64,000 bases of DNA from Temnothorax longispinosus (Eukaryota > Arthropoda > Insecta > Hymenoptera > Formicidae): NCBI RefSeq assembly GCF_030848805.1, contig NC_092366.1:1054001-1118000 (forward strand), given 5' to 3'. The position numbers and the translations under genes were made by a program. The notes beneath the pieces were generated by a model. That model was not told where the DNA came from. It searched no databases and saw only the letters and a list, made by a program, of their open reading frames with translations. Shown here piece by piece: positions 1-12,704 of the stretch; position 1 is the first letter of the stretch; every line of letters starts with the position of its first letter.

Positions 1-395
1 GCAGCGGCATTAGCGGTACCAATCGGTGATATTGGTAATAGACCGGAGAACACGGCGATAGAGCGCGATGGGGAGCACAGATCGAGCGCGATTTATTGTC
101 TAGTCGCTCTTATAGATTTTGTCGTTTTGCAGAAATTGGACGGTCGGCTTACGGACGGCCGCGCGTTTCGAATAGATTGAATCCTTCCTCGCTTCTGTCT
201 CTCCCTTTGTCGTGGGATCAGTTCCGCACAGTCGATGCCGGCCGACGCGCGATACTCTAGAGAGTTATATCCCGGCACGTAATGACCGTTATTTAAAACC
301 GAGGGAGGCTGGTCATCGCCGAGGGCGCGTCTGGCCCGCGCAACATTCTTGTCTCGTCGTAAGACCTCGTCCGAGAGGTCTGCGCAAGCAAATAA

Positions 396-397
<2 letters not shown>

Positions 398-456
<59 letters not shown>
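398..456 (+). repeat. (AT)n microsatellite
   Basis: About 23 uninterrupted AT units run from 398 to 443, followed by GTATATATATATAC. It produces the artefactual Tyr-Ile repeats in overlapping open frames. Confidence 0.97.
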
Positions 457-499
457 CATATCTATGTACGTGTATATATACACATCTTACGGATATATA

Positions 500-533
500 A
501 GAGAGAGAAAGAAAGAGAGAGAGAGAGAGAGAG
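500..533 (+). repeat. (GA)n microsatellite
   Basis: GAGAGAGAAAGAAAGAGAG-type purine run, 44 bp after the AT tract. Together they form a compound simple repeat. Confidence 0.95.
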
Positions 534-3500
534 CCGAGACATCTGCGCCGGGTCGGGCAGTTGGCAGTAAAATCATACGGCCGCGTCGGATAAACCGATC
601 TATACGATCCCTCGGCCCGCAATCACGATCGCGATACTGCACGCAATTCATTCTCCGCTTCTCTGTCCGGAGAGAAAGAGAGGAGTCCTCTTTCCGCGCG
701 CGAATGCGCGAAATCGCCGATCTACCACGATACGCACGAAAGCGATCGTCGATAATTCCCTGCGTGGGGGAGGCGGCGCGGAAGATGATTGCGAGTACAA
801 TTTTTACATTTTTTTTTGTGTCCATTGAAATATCATATTTTTATCGTGTCGCTCACGAGATGAGAAATTCAAATCTCGTAAATATTTATATACGATCGGA
901 AAGATATTACATCTTTAACGAAAGGGTTCAGTAAACCTTCTTTCTTGCTCAGTATGTAACACGCGAGAGCTGGACAATGTCCCGCTAGACCTGATCGTTT
1001 CACACATCGTGCTATCGGTCACTCGCATTTAACTTTACGGCGATCCGCCTTTCTTCCGTCGGCAGCGCGAGATCGTTTTATCTTTCCTTTTTTTCGCGAC
1101 CGGTAACGGATCGCAATGGTGCATCGCGAATGCTCTGCGGATTTGCCGCGGGCGAACGACCGACTATCGAAAGGTGGTTCCTTCTCACCGTTGGTTGCCG
1201 AAATGCGCGGGTACGCGATTATCTCGTAAACCGCTCCATAAAACTTTAAGGGCTACCGGCATCATCATCCCTCGTCGAATGCATGTTAACGGTGCAGCGG
1301 GCGCGGGCAAGGAAAAGAAAGGGGAGGGGAAAAGAAAGGAATGGAAAAGAACGAGAGGAGAACCTCCGTCTCTCACGTGAGAGAGAGGAAGGACGTCGAC
1401 CTCGACGCCGCCGACGAGAACCGCGCGTTCTCCCGAGGTTTACACGCCTAATAAATTACTGTAAACTGGAGCCCGCGCGGTCGGCGTGCGGAGAGCTCGT
1501 CGCGGCCCTCTCTCGTCCCGGGATTTGCGCGAACAGCAGTTAAGCCGCGGCCGGTGATTTGTGCGATATCGTCCATCGTCCTTATCAGTCCCTGGAATCG
1601 GACGCGCGCGTCTGAATCTTCTCCCTAGTAATTTTATCCCGGTTGAGGGTTCAAGTTGCGTATACCTCCGACCGAGAATTCCGTTTCGCGTTTCGTCGAA
1701 TGGACGATCCGCGATCGAAGCGAGCTTCTAATGTGACACCCTCCTCTTCGTTGCGCAAAGCCAACGAACTGTCGCGACGATGCGATACGTGGTTCGTTAT
1801 GATAAGAATCATAATTTTTGTCTCAATTCTTTAAATCGTATTAATCAGATTTTATCTTGGGACAAGTATAACTGCAATCGCGAATGACGTCTGAATTGAG
1901 CCAAAAATTTCAAGATTGCATCATACACTTTGATTCGAGACACATTTCTCAATCTTTTTCGAATGCCTTTTTTTCATCTTTCGGGAATCACATAATTCCT
2001 CGCGAAAACGTTAGCGCACGTGAAAAATACTTGGAGGATTGATCACGATGATGTACAGTAGGCACACGCCTCTAATATATCCAACTAATAATTCTCTCTT
2101 CGATGAAAGCCATGCTTCAGATTTTTTTATCCAGCTTCTCCGCCACGGAAAATTACGAACGACGCAGAGGTGCATATATGCGACGCAAGGAATCGCGACG
2201 TGTGTTTAATCTGCGCGATACTAACTATCCCGGCATGAATTCCCCGTTATCAAAAGAAAAGCATTCGATTGCCGTCAGCGGGATTCAATTTCGCCGCGTA
2301 GATGACATCTACGTAACGAGCGCGCGCGCCTTTCTTTCATCCAACGATGAAAAGTCAAAATTCGATCAGTCCATTAAAGCTGCCTCGTCACGATATTATA
2401 TTACAGCGGTATAGAGAATCGTACAGTAATGCTAGAAGAAAGTGTATGACGAAATTCCACTGCAATCTCGTTAACAGATAATTTTCGCGCCGGACAGACG
2501 GAAGTCGAACGGACGGATTATGTCATGCCGCGTCGACGAAATCGCAATGCGGTTTCGCACCGACAATCCGGATCGGTGTGCTTGCGCTTAACGGCAGCCG
2601 CGCAAGCGGTGATCGCGCATTTCACGCACGTGCGCCCCGCCGGACAAATGGGATTAAGCCAGATGACGAAAGTCATTCCGGCTCGGGAATCGTGCCGCGC
2701 CGCGCGCCGGCCGGTTGAAATTCCACGGTGACGCAGAGGGAAAAATGGCCCGAGGGATAAGTACAAGGAGGAGCGAAAGAGGAAACAGCTCTGTTCCGTA
2801 AAATAGTGAAATTTATCACGGCGCGCCGGTCGGAATTTAGATGACGCGAAACGTACAGCTTCGAATACTGAGAATCTGCAGTTTCCCAGCGAGCTCGTTG
2901 GGAAGAGTCCCGCGTTTCTGGTCCGGTGGATGGTTCATAAAATGAGCAAACGAAGCCGCCGGCTATAAGGAAAAGCAATCCCGCAGTTTTCGCCGAGCGA
3001 GAAGACGAGAAAAAGGAGAGGGGACGACAGCTCGAGCCGGAGGAAAGTCGTCGTATTCCGCCAATGAGGGAAAACATACGGACGATAACGCCGCGTGACT
3101 TCTGATTGCTTCGAGCCAGAACGGTCCGCTATTTGATCTGCATGCCCGCTTAGTGCTTTTTGCGCCGAACCGGCCAATAGTAAACGTCCGGCGACTTCTT
3201 CTTTATTACCGCGAAGAACGGGCCGGTGTTCTCGCCGCGCGCGCGCGCGGTCCGAGCGTTTAAAACGCGGAACTAATTCATCGCGAGAGACGTCTGGCCG
3301 ATGGAGCCGCGACCTTTTTCTTCGTCCCCCTCGTCCTCTTCGCGCGTCCGTGGTTTTACGCCGCGTAAAGAGTTACGTCGCGGCGCTACGTGGCGAATTC
3401 GTGGGCGTGGAGTAACGTTTTCTCGGCTCAATTTACTGTTAGTACCGCGCGGTGCATATGTAGCCAATCTCGCGTCCGTTTCAAGTGCGAATTTATGATG

Positions 3501-3639
3501 CGACCGACGGCGACGAGGAGTTTGTATCCGCATACGCGCACTCCGCTCAAAATGTCCTCGACCTCCTCGTCGAACGATGAGCGACTCGTCCAGCGTTTGT
3601 CTCCAAAAAATACGATCGCACGAAAACTTTACCAGGTCC

Positions 3640-3797
3640 CCAGCAAACACCAACTAATAGTAGACATTACATCAATATTATAATTTTCCACTCAACAATA
3701 TAAGTGTAATATAATACACGTTGTACATAACAGTTACATATAGGAAATTTTATAATAATATTGAGACAATGTTACTCTTAGTTGGCATGTTTGCTGG
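3640..3797. mobile_element. palindromic MITE, TIR CCAGCAAAC/GTTTGCTGG
   Basis: The left arm starts CCAGCAAACACCAACTAAT. The right end, read on the other strand, starts CCAGCAAACATGCCAACTAA. The arms stay complementary for about 50 bp, down to a shared AATATTATAA...TTTTCC segment. The element is about 158 bp, AT-rich inside GC-rich flanks, and has no coding capacity. No convincing target-site duplication is visible, so the superfamily is not assigned. Confidence 0.8.
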
Positions 3798-5632
3798 CAT
3801 AATGCGTGAAAGAACCGGATCACCTTTTTCCCATCGCCATCCGTCCTCCGTTTGCTGTAATTCTATAATATTCTGGTGCTAAGAGTTTCAATTTCAAAAT
3901 CTTTCAAGTCCGCGAGCGCACGCTGCCAAGCGGACTGAGCGCAAAGAGAGGAGCCGAACAGCGGAATCGAAAGGGAAAAGTAGCGGCGAATTGCCACTTA
4001 CCATCGAGTCATCTTAAGCCACCTCAAGGTCGGCGTGAGATCTAGGCAGAAACTAGAAAGCGTTTGTCAACACTCCGGATTTGCCGGCACCGTGAATCAT
4101 CGACACGCTCCGCGCGGAATAATTCATTTGCCCGCGAGAATTATCGGCGACATTTCTCTCGCGTGACTCGACCGGAACGTTGTCGAGTAAGAAAAACCAT
4201 ATGACGAAATTTCGTCAGCTGTGACGTCAATTCGGCAAACGTGTTTTCCTTGCGGATTTCGCGATTCGTCAGAGGTTTGCAATCGGGAGTGTAATCGCCT
4301 TGCAACATTCATTGAGGAGATGGTAAGAGGCGAGACGCGCGTTAAATATGCCAACTCTCCATCGGGCTCGCAGCCCCGGTAACTTAACATGTCTGACTCA
4401 TAACCGCCATGCATCGTCTCACCAACGACATTTTCATTAAAATACGAAGTGCGTTTATTAGAGGCCAGTTAGCGGCGAGTCAAGCGCGACACTGTCGTGC
4501 GCGACGCCAATTTCACGTCTCGCGCCTGAAGAGGAGGAGGACGAGGACGAGGACGAAGTCGAGGAGGAGAACGAAGGAAACGAGACAGGAGGAGAGAAGC
4601 GTACAAGGCAGATGACGGGGGAAGGATGGAGAGAAATGCCGATGTATTGAATAGCTTCTTGCGAGCGCGAAAGAACCAGGCGTCGTTAGCTGACGGTTCT
4701 CTCTTCAAGCTGTCGAGCCACCATCGAGCCTAAACATTCCCCACTTTACCTCCCGTCCATTCGATCTAATAGGTCCACATTACCGCGCTTTATTGCCTTG
4801 TAATTTTTATTTCTGATGCCAGAAACCAATATAAGTCGCGGAGGATAGCGCGCGCGCGCGCACGCAGAAAAGCCGAGCTTCGCGGCTTACTTCGCCACAA
4901 AGTGGTTTACGATTGAGACGAAAAAGAACGAGTCGGAATATTAATCGTATGACGAAGAGACTCTCCTTCTCTTTCTCGAATGCGAGAGCGAGAACGAGCC
5001 TTCCCTTTTTCATCAAGCGAAAGAAAAGGAGGAAGAAAAGAAGAAGAAAAAAGAGAGAAGTCGAAGCATTATCATTTTTTCTTGCAACTTCTCGCACGTC
5101 CACGCGATCGCCGACGCAAACGCAAGCGTGAGCTCGATGGAGTCCATAACCTGTTCCGATGATTCCACCCGGATGATCTCCACAACCGTTACCGTTCGTT
5201 CTGCCGAGCATAATTTACGTTCTACGCGCTGACTATCACCACACGGGACACAGGTCATTAGAAGAGTGGCCGCGTCAATACCAATTCAAATAACATTAAA
5301 GAACGAGAGACGTTCAAAAAACATCAAAAAAGATACATGTTTTTATATTTTCATGTTTTTTAAATAGTTCTCTTTTCCACGTTATTTTTCTTGAGAAAAG
5401 TACTCCAATCAATCGCGAATCGAGAATTTTTTATTTTTATTTTGTGATGTTAACTGTTTATCGAATCGAAGTGCCATGCACGCGAAAAATGACGGTTTTT
5501 GCAGGCATTCCGCTTTCCGGAATTATCCTCCGCGAGGAGCAATAAACGTCGGAGACCCGACTGCAATTTCCTTCATGCAACCGGGAGCAATAATCGTTTC
5601 GCATCAAACGGCCGATCTAAGGGAAAACCCTC

Positions 5633-5634
5633 AC
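5633..5634 (-). promoter_or_regulatory. 5' splice site (GT) after the CABIT exon
   Basis: On the minus strand the sequence reads TATCCAG|GTGAGG, close to the consensus donor. It interrupts the reading frame after the first base of a Gly codon (phase 1). Beyond it the frame loses CABIT character and reaches a stop at 5573. Confidence 0.7.
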
Positions 5635-5947
5635 CTGGATAACCCTCCGGGATGACGATCTCCGGTCCCACCTTGACGTCATGCCGGTACCGGTGCATCA
5701 GCAGGCTCGCCGTGACTCTCAGCGATCGCTGTTGCTGCTTGTACAGGAGCACCGGCCTGCCGCCGGTACTCTCGAGTCTGACGACCCTTGGTAACGAGAA
5801 CCGATCCAGGAACTCCCGTAGCGGCATATATCCGCCGCTGGAACCGGAACCACCCTCGGCGGTGGCCTCCCTCGAGCTCGGCAGGGATTTGGGGAGCGAA
5901 GGCATCTCCTCGCTGGACATCGTCGAGAATTCACCGTTCGACGACAT
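5635..5947 (-). CDS. first coding exon, CABIT-domain protein (GAREM/THEMIS-like)
   Basis: The exon encodes 104 codons plus one base. Seen: an ATG at 5947; an in-frame TGA nine codons upstream (5972-5974); a Ser/Glu/Gly-rich leader (residues 1-40); then from residue 41 MPLREFLDRFSLPRVVRLES, a hydrophobic and basic strand pattern, and VGPEIVIPEGYPG just before the donor. Known: CABIT domains of GAREM and THEMIS proteins, adaptors in receptor-tyrosine-kinase and lymphocyte signalling, begin with a similar LP-x-hydrophobic-x-R-L segment, and their first half ends near a (G)P-x-I-x-IP-x-x-Y-x-G motif. The match here is to that pattern, by eye. Inferred: this is the 5' coding exon of an insect CABIT adaptor, with the rest of the domain in later exons that I do not see. 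Met10 is an alternative start. GC-rich third positions support coding. The family call could be wrong; exon status is firmer. Confidence 0.7.
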
Positions 5948-5951
5948 GATC

Positions 5952-5999
5952 TCACAAGTTTCGAGACAGTGTCACCGCGCGAACGTTCCCGCAGGACAT
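5952..5999 (-). promoter_or_regulatory. upstream ORF (15 codons plus stop) in the 5' leader
   Basis: On the minus strand an ATG at 5999 opens a frame of 15 sense codons closed by TGA at 5952-5954, four bases before the ATG of the CABIT exon. If transcription starts above 5999, ribosomes must re-initiate or leak past it. The position is directly visible. A role in translational control is inference and depends on the unseen transcription start. Confidence 0.35.
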
Positions 6000-8900
6000 C
6001 GAGGCGAAACGTGCACAGTTTGAATAAGCCGGCGAGGGATCACAAAGTGTGTCGGGATCAGGAAACTGACGCGATGAATACTGATTCGGATGAGACAGTC
6101 CTCTTCAGGGTAACGCTGGACAGCTCGAGGGCTCAGCGTCATTTAATCCCCGTGGCGGCGGAGCGAGCACGACGCTTGCTTTCGAAGGCATCTTCGTTCC
6201 CCCCTCGGTACCCGCTCATTATACCGCTTAATAACGGGCTTGGATGCGCTGGCACTTTCTTCTTCAATTATGTCACTCCGCCGCGGCCGCTCGGCGACCG
6301 TCACTTTCCGTCTCGCGGTGCGATGATAGTGACATTAACCCTCTCGGCGAGGAGTTATTTTCGACACTTTGCGAGCGTCAGGCAATCCTCGCGTAAAATT
6401 GCCGCACGCGAAGAGGAAAGAGAGATCCAATTGTACATTCTCGATGAACTAAGCGATCGTTACTTTTACATCTGGCTCGAGCGATAAAATCGATTTCGTT
6501 CATCGAAACGGCATGAAATTGATTTGCAGCGGATATTAAAGCCGCCTCGTTGATCCCCGGCTCGTTATAAATAATACGTGAAACTCCGTTCACTAGCCAC
6601 TAAACTGTTGCCTGGAACAACAGCGCGTAGTGAGATCGAGGATCACGAAACACCGTCGACGAAACACCGCGTCGAACGAGCCGATCGATCGCGAATCGGC
6701 GGCACTGTTAAGACGATCGATGTCGATCCGCTCGCGAGTTTGCCACTTTCCGCGTTACACTTTTCACACATGCGGTGGATCATATCCTCCCTCGGTTGAT
6801 CAGGACGGTAGCGCGAACGCGTTACGGCAAAACTATCACGATCTATCGATAATATCCTCAACTGTTGCGTAGAGTGAACGCTGGCTGGCAACGCATCTCT
6901 CCTTAGACTATTACGATTTACTGGCAGTATATCCGTGATGATCACTCGCTCGCGAGGATGAAAGGCTGTCTATGCTCGCGTAAGGCTGGTGTATATTCTT
7001 AGGCGAAGCTATCAGGGTCTATCAACGATGTCCACGATGGCGAACAAGGATGGCGAACGATGAAGACCGTCTCTCCGCGCGCGCGCGCGGCCGAGGTACT
7101 CTTCCGGACGTCCTGTACCCGATGATGAACGACGAACGGGGCCCTTCTTCCGGGCTGTTTCGTTTTCGAGCGCTGCCGAGGCGTCCGAGGATAGATGGAT
7201 CCGATGGACGCGCGATCGAATGATGAATCCCGCTTGGTTAACCGAGCCGTTGCTCCTCTCTCTCTTTCTTTCTATCTCCTGACGCGAAGGCAGTTATCTC
7301 CCGTGGGGTTCGATCCCCGTGGCGTTTATGATTTACCGGTGCGGTCGGCTTTCTTTCGCCGTTTTCTTACGCGAGCCTCGCGAGATATATCTCGTGGCGC
7401 GCGGGCGCTTTTATTGCTTTATGCCGAGCCGTGCGCGGGCCGCGGGGTGCCTTCAGACGCCTCGATAACTGGGTCTGAGCTGCATCTTGGTAGTCCGCGA
7501 GCAGGACCTACCGTATCCCGCGAGGAAAGGCGAAGGCCAGAGAAAGAGGTGGAAAGAAATCCTGGGGATATCCTTCAGACACCTTGTCGGCCGAGGTCGG
7601 GCTGCATCACGGTGGTCTGAAAACAGACGGACAGGCGATATGGCCAAAGTGTTCTCTATCGCGGCACTCTGCGCGGTTTGATCGCGGAAACGCGTCGCTC
7701 GGCAAATCTATCGAGTCGATATGTTTCTTCGACGAATGTCGTTACATTTATTTATTACATCTATTTAATTGCAGAACTGATCGTTAATCACGATCAAAAC
7801 GGCAACGTAATTGTGATCTACGATGATATGCAATAAAGACAATCGCGCATCTGTCTTGCAATTTACGTAAGTACATTCACAAATTCTGTAGCATTAAAAA
7901 CAAAATAGATTAAATTAAGAAAAAAATACGCGAAATAATCCTCTATTTTAGATATTCATCTTTGAAGATTTTTCAATTTTGTAGGAAGGGTATAAACGCC
8001 GAGGGATGAACAAAGTGAAAAATACCCAAAAGGAAGTACTCCAATTATTTCTGCACGTTCAACGCCGGTTCCGTAAAGGCGATCGAATAGTCCAATTTGC
8101 CCGACTATCTTCTGGCCGAACGGAAGAACGCGCGCACTTTTTGAAGAGGATCCGATCGGATCGGCGGACGCGAAGTCACTGACGCCCGGCTCGAACTGAG
8201 TGGAGTGTAAGAGGTCCACCGGCACCAAGAGCCGCACGCACACAACGGCGCGGCGTCGTGTAGCCGTCACTGGTACCGTGTGCCACCACCTCTACCCAAG
8301 CTTGGCTGTCAGTGCCAGCAATACCGGCGGCCTGAGGCCTGAGCCTCGCCCGCGGAGTCCTCCGTACGGCCGGTTAACAGAATACGCGCGCCTCGCTCCG
8401 ACCTACGTGGACGTGGGTTTATTCAATATGGGTCCTATTGTTGCTCGCTGAGAGGAGCTGTTACCCCACAGGAGCGCGCGCACCGCCCTCGATACTCTCT
8501 TCCTGCCTAGGAGCCTGCAGTAATAATCGCCCGTGGTAGCCGAGTCAGTCTCTGTGTATGCACAGCAACGACGAGGCACGAGGAGCTGACAATTGCGGCG
8601 TGCTGAGATTAAATGGCAGCTGATCAGATCGTGGCTGGGTTCAGAAGCTACCTCCCGAGAGCGCGCAGATCAATCTCAGCGAAGGAAGGAAGGATTGGAG
8701 GCGAGCTCGTGATCATTGAGCTTCGTTAGATCATGCCACTTTTTAACATTAAGGACAAACGTTTGACTTCGTCTCGAGTTTTTCTGCGAGTTTCGTGAAA
8801 GTTAATTTTACTTTCAACACATTGAACATTTTATTTTCTCTCTGACGCGGTCGATGATCGCATTCATCGTGTTCGGGAATCTTTTAAACCGCATCCTGAT

Positions 8901-9500
8901 CGACAGAAATGCATCCGTTGCAAAAAAATGCCGCACGCTTTCGTAAAAGACAAACCACTTGGTGACTGAAATGCTACATGCGAATTTTTCTTATACGGCT
9001 ATACTTAAATAAAACGAGCCCAGCGCAGTCCCTATATTTGGTAACTCTCGCTTGAAATTCGGCGATGACGATATCGCGCGTAATAGCCCTCTTCTTACAC
9101 GTATTTCGAATTTATACGTCGTCTCGCACCTTAATGTGATTCGCTCGCGCGCTCGATATCGCGGATAAAATTGTAAAAATTACGAGCAAATTGGCGTGGT
9201 TTCCGAGTGGGTGGAAAGTGGAACGACCTTGGCTTTTATTTTTGTCGAGCATACATTACCGATGCGAACGTCCGACATGTTACGTCATTACGGGTTTCTC
9301 TCTCACGCATCGTATAATCCTTTTTATGGAGGTCTCTCAGACCGTACAATAAGAGTTTTAAATATCGTAACATTCACTAAACGATCTTTAATCCTATTAG
9401 GCAAATTATATTAGGACATATATGTTTGTACATACAAATAGAAAGGAAAAGGAAGGAATGAAAAAAAGGTAGATATACATAAATCAATCTTCGATTTTTG
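6000..9500. other. no gene recognised; 5' flank of the CABIT gene
   Basis: GC-rich to mixed DNA upstream of the CABIT exon. It holds a CGCGCGCGCG run near 7080 and a GC-rich patch at about 8170-8740 with Inr-like TCAGT words (for example AGTCAGTCTCTG near 8540). That patch could hold a promoter or non-coding first exon, but nothing fixes a start site. Frames at 5969-6487 and 7195-7620 have no domain character and are treated as chance. Confidence 0.4.
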
Positions 9501-9840
9501 ACACATTATTGACCAAAGGCGCATCAACTCATCTTTATTGCCTGAACATTAGGTATTAACCGGCGGTGAGTTTTTAGAGAGGCATACAGTTTAAATTATC
9601 ATGCGAAGTTGTCAGAGCTTAAAATTGATAAAGTTTTCATTATAAGATTTGTGTAATTTTTATTAATTTGTAATTTGTAATACGTTACTCTTTATCATGA
9701 TTTACTTTTTCTGATCTTTTACACATTGCAAAATTATAAAATTTATTATAAAATTTTGTTCCTGTTGAATTGGCTTGTATGAAAAATAGCTGGCCCTTTA
9801 TAAGCGTTTAATTTCTGCAAACGCCTAGTCAACAATGTGT
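9501..9840. mobile_element. AT-rich MITE, imperfect TIRs ACACATTATTGACC / AATGTGT
   Basis: The left end ACACATTATTGACCAAAGGCG matches the reverse complement of the right end (ACACATTGTTGACTAGGCG) with few mismatches. The 340-bp body is AT-rich and non-coding. The right flank is TTAA, as in piggyBac-type insertions, but the left flank reads TTTG. The class is therefore only a suggestion. Confidence 0.55.
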
Positions 9841-10137
9841 TAATAAAAATTCATATAATTTCACAAAATTAATTTCTATCAATATCTTTTAATTCGCCTA
9901 TTTCTAAGAAGCCTCGTATCTCCGGTCTTCCGTTCACCGATTCTCTTGTACGCCACGCTTAGCCAAGCGGCAAATATCAGAACGGCAATTACACGAGAGC
10001 ACGATCGTTTACCGGTTGACAGACAGAGGAAATCGCCGGTTCGCTACCGTTAAATTCGCGGACGAAAGCGTTACGCAACGCGAATACGCAATGTCCCATT
10101 GCCGATGTTTTCGTGTGGTCTAACCGTCCTGGTTCAA

Positions 10138-10173
10138 TCGTCATCGTCATCGTCATCGTCATCGTCTTCGTCG
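10138..10173 (+). repeat. (TCATCG)n hexanucleotide repeat
   Basis: Four perfect TCATCG units followed by TCTTCGTCG. Confidence 0.95.
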
Positions 10174-11558
10174 ATTCTCATCATTTCGCTGCGGTTTGCG
10201 AAACGCTGCTGGATTTCGACTCGATCGTTAAGCAAGCGCGCGTGAATTTCCGCCTAAGTTCTGGGAAATATCGCGGAATGGAGATTGTCGCCGCAATTTA
10301 CGTTGTTATACTCTAAAGGATGTAACGGTCCCACGTACGATATTCGCAAAATACAACGAGAGTCCGTATTACCACTCCGCGATAGCATCAAATCCGACGG
10401 TGTGGGTTACGGTAATTTCTCACACGGCCGTGTTACGTGAATTAACAGCAAATAACTTGCTAATAGCGAGACACAAGTGATACGTGCCGCGCGGCCGCAC
10501 TATCGGATAAGAATTTCGCAAAAATCGCTTAATATCACGCGAGCAGCCAAGCGTGCAGGAGAATGCCATTCGAAGCTGCTAACAAGATCGAAGAAGCGGC
10601 GAGAGATCCTGAAAAAGTTGCACCACAAAGTGGTGCGCGTATCTCATTGCCGTAACACGTCGCGATCGCTGCAACCCGTGTTACGTTTTTTCGCACCCTG
10701 CTCGATGAGTCCTTCTTTTTAGTGCATCTCCAATATTGTTAGTGGAATTGAATTTCATTGCTTGCTTCATTTTTCAATAGGAATTATCTCGCGAAATTCT
10801 CAATTTCGATTTTTTATTTATTTTTTAAATTTATTTTCAATAAATCGTTTCTAAAATCTGTTCCCACGAAGATAATTGCATACTTAATTCAAGATTTGCT
10901 TGCTTGCTGTCATTCCTACAGCAACGCAAAAAGAAAATATATATTGCAATAAAATACAGATATTGCAATGACATAAGTCACATAAGATACTGTTATCAAA
11001 ATGACAATATTATTGCAATGACGGCTGAATGGAATTAGAAGCTGAATCAGATTTTAAACTAAGCAGTCGTTTGCTGACTCACTTCCACACTCATTTCAAT
11101 TTACTCCACTAACTCTTGAAGTCGTCAAGAAGCGGCCGCTCTTCCGCGCAATCATACTTCCTTGTATTACCTTGTAGCGCGAGTTTTTTACCTTAATCTG
11201 ATTCATCTTCTAATTTTCTATAATCCATCACTAACGTCCATTTTTATATTAACACATCGGAGAGTGATGACTCTCCAGCCTATCAAGATTTCCTCGATAT
11301 GTATTACCGCGTCTCTGCATCTTCAATGCGAGATAGCGAGGGGATCCCTTTAACGAGACCAAAATTACGGCAACGAGAACATTTCCTGGTCTCATCTGGC
11401 GCGATGTTACACCGCGAGGGATGGCGCGGCGCGGCGCGCACATGCGAAACACGCCGGGTTTATTAATGCCATTGGCGCAACGACGTACAACGCGGGTCCG
11501 TTTAATTCTATATTTACTGCAGCCGCGTAAAGTTTAGTTAAAGCGGTGTACGTTAGGT

Positions 11559-11585
11559 ATAGTAGTAGTAGTAATAGTAGTAGTA
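11559..11585 (+). repeat. (TAG)n microsatellite
   Basis: Interrupted trinucleotide repeat of TAG/TAA units, read as a Ser run in one frame. Confidence 0.93.
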
Positions 11586-12704
11586 CGCGTACCGATCTGT
11601 GGAAAGGATCAGTCAAGGCGAGCCGGAGGGTCCATCGGCGAGAAGGAAATCTCCGCGAAGCGATCTTCCCACGGCGCGGCGGGCGATGGATGCGTCTCCG
11701 GGGAGCGCGGCCTTGCGCGGCCTCGCAAGGACAAGGCCGTCATTTTCGATGCAAGGGCGCGAACAATTATTATTATATCGGTGTGTATGTGTGTAAAATA
11801 TATATAATAAATGCGCGCCAAGCCAGGGTGTGGCTCGGTTGCGCTGAGAAAACAAAGCTTCCCGCGCGTGTAATTATGGCGAGCCCGAGATGCGAGGGAA
11901 ATGCTGTGCCACGTTGATGCGAAGCGCGCGATTATGCACTTTTGTGGACCCTTTTGTGAAATCGTAATCGGACGCGTTTGCGCGCTCACACGCGGCCAGG
12001 AGAGATTCTTCGGCGAGTGTCCTTTGCGTTGTCGCGTTCCGAAAGCCGAAACGACGGCGCAGGAACTTAAATTGAAAGTTCATGTCTGTTGAGCTTCTCG
12101 CGAACCGAGCACGGCGAGCACGCGTCGTCGTTTAAGAGAGAGAGAGACGCTTGAAAACGAAAGAATGACACTCTTATTTTATTTGTATATAATAAACTAT
12201 AAATGATACACATTAGAATACTAAAGCAACGTGCAAAAATCTTGGATCTAGCTTTCCTGTCGGAACAAAATAAAGTAAAGCGTAAGTTACTTGAAAAGTA
12301 AGAACCTGCTATTCAGAAGTATAAGTAATGACCACACTTTCTTTGAAGCACATTACAAAGGAGAGTCATCCGTCAAGCGACGCGTCAGATTGACGGGCTA
12401 TCGCGGAATTCCGGCGTGCGATATTGACTTTCTCGAGGCCGGTCGTGGAATCGCGATGCATCATCGTCATCGCATCTGCCGTCGTGCCGGGCCGCGCCGT
12501 GCTGCGCCGCGGCGCGCCGCGCCGCGCTGCGCCTCACTGCACGGCGAAGGTGCAATCGGCACTTAAGCGTGACACTAATGAGCGCCGGCGATACAAGCGG
12601 TCGTCTCCCAGGGGCTGTCTCGCTGTAATTGGTTAGTTAGCACATTTATTTTATATGAAACGCCGGCTGAAAAATGCGAAGCGCGTGCGTCCTAATTGGG
12701 AACG

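Larger units (their letters stand above)
1..5634 (-). other. probable long first intron of the CABIT gene, or its flank
   Basis: This stretch lies downstream, on the minus strand, of the splice donor that closes the exon at 5635-5947, so it is expected to be intron unless the gene continues outside the window. I searched the minus strand for a continuation of the CABIT fold and found nothing recognisable. The open frames here (for example 2673-3077, 3273-3653 and 4807-5211 on minus) are rich in Arg and Ser, have no domain character and overlap equally long frames on the other strand. It holds an AT microsatellite, a GA run, one MITE at 3640-3797 and purine-rich tracts near 4530-4590 and 5020-5065. 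Intron status is inferred from the donor. Confidence 0.5.

Noticed and set aside
212..934. 240-codon plus-strand frame
   Set aside because: It reads through the AT and GA microsatellites (Tyr-Ile and Arg-Glu repeats). There is no domain and no splice context.
7300..7330. tRNA B-box-like GGGGTTCGATCCCC
   Set aside because: Only three T-stem pairs form, there is no A box at the right distance, and no acceptor stem can be drawn.
10132..10175. Regularly spaced repeat that might suggest a CRISPR-like array
   Set aside because: It is a plain hexanucleotide microsatellite. No repeat-spacer structure exists anywhere in the window.
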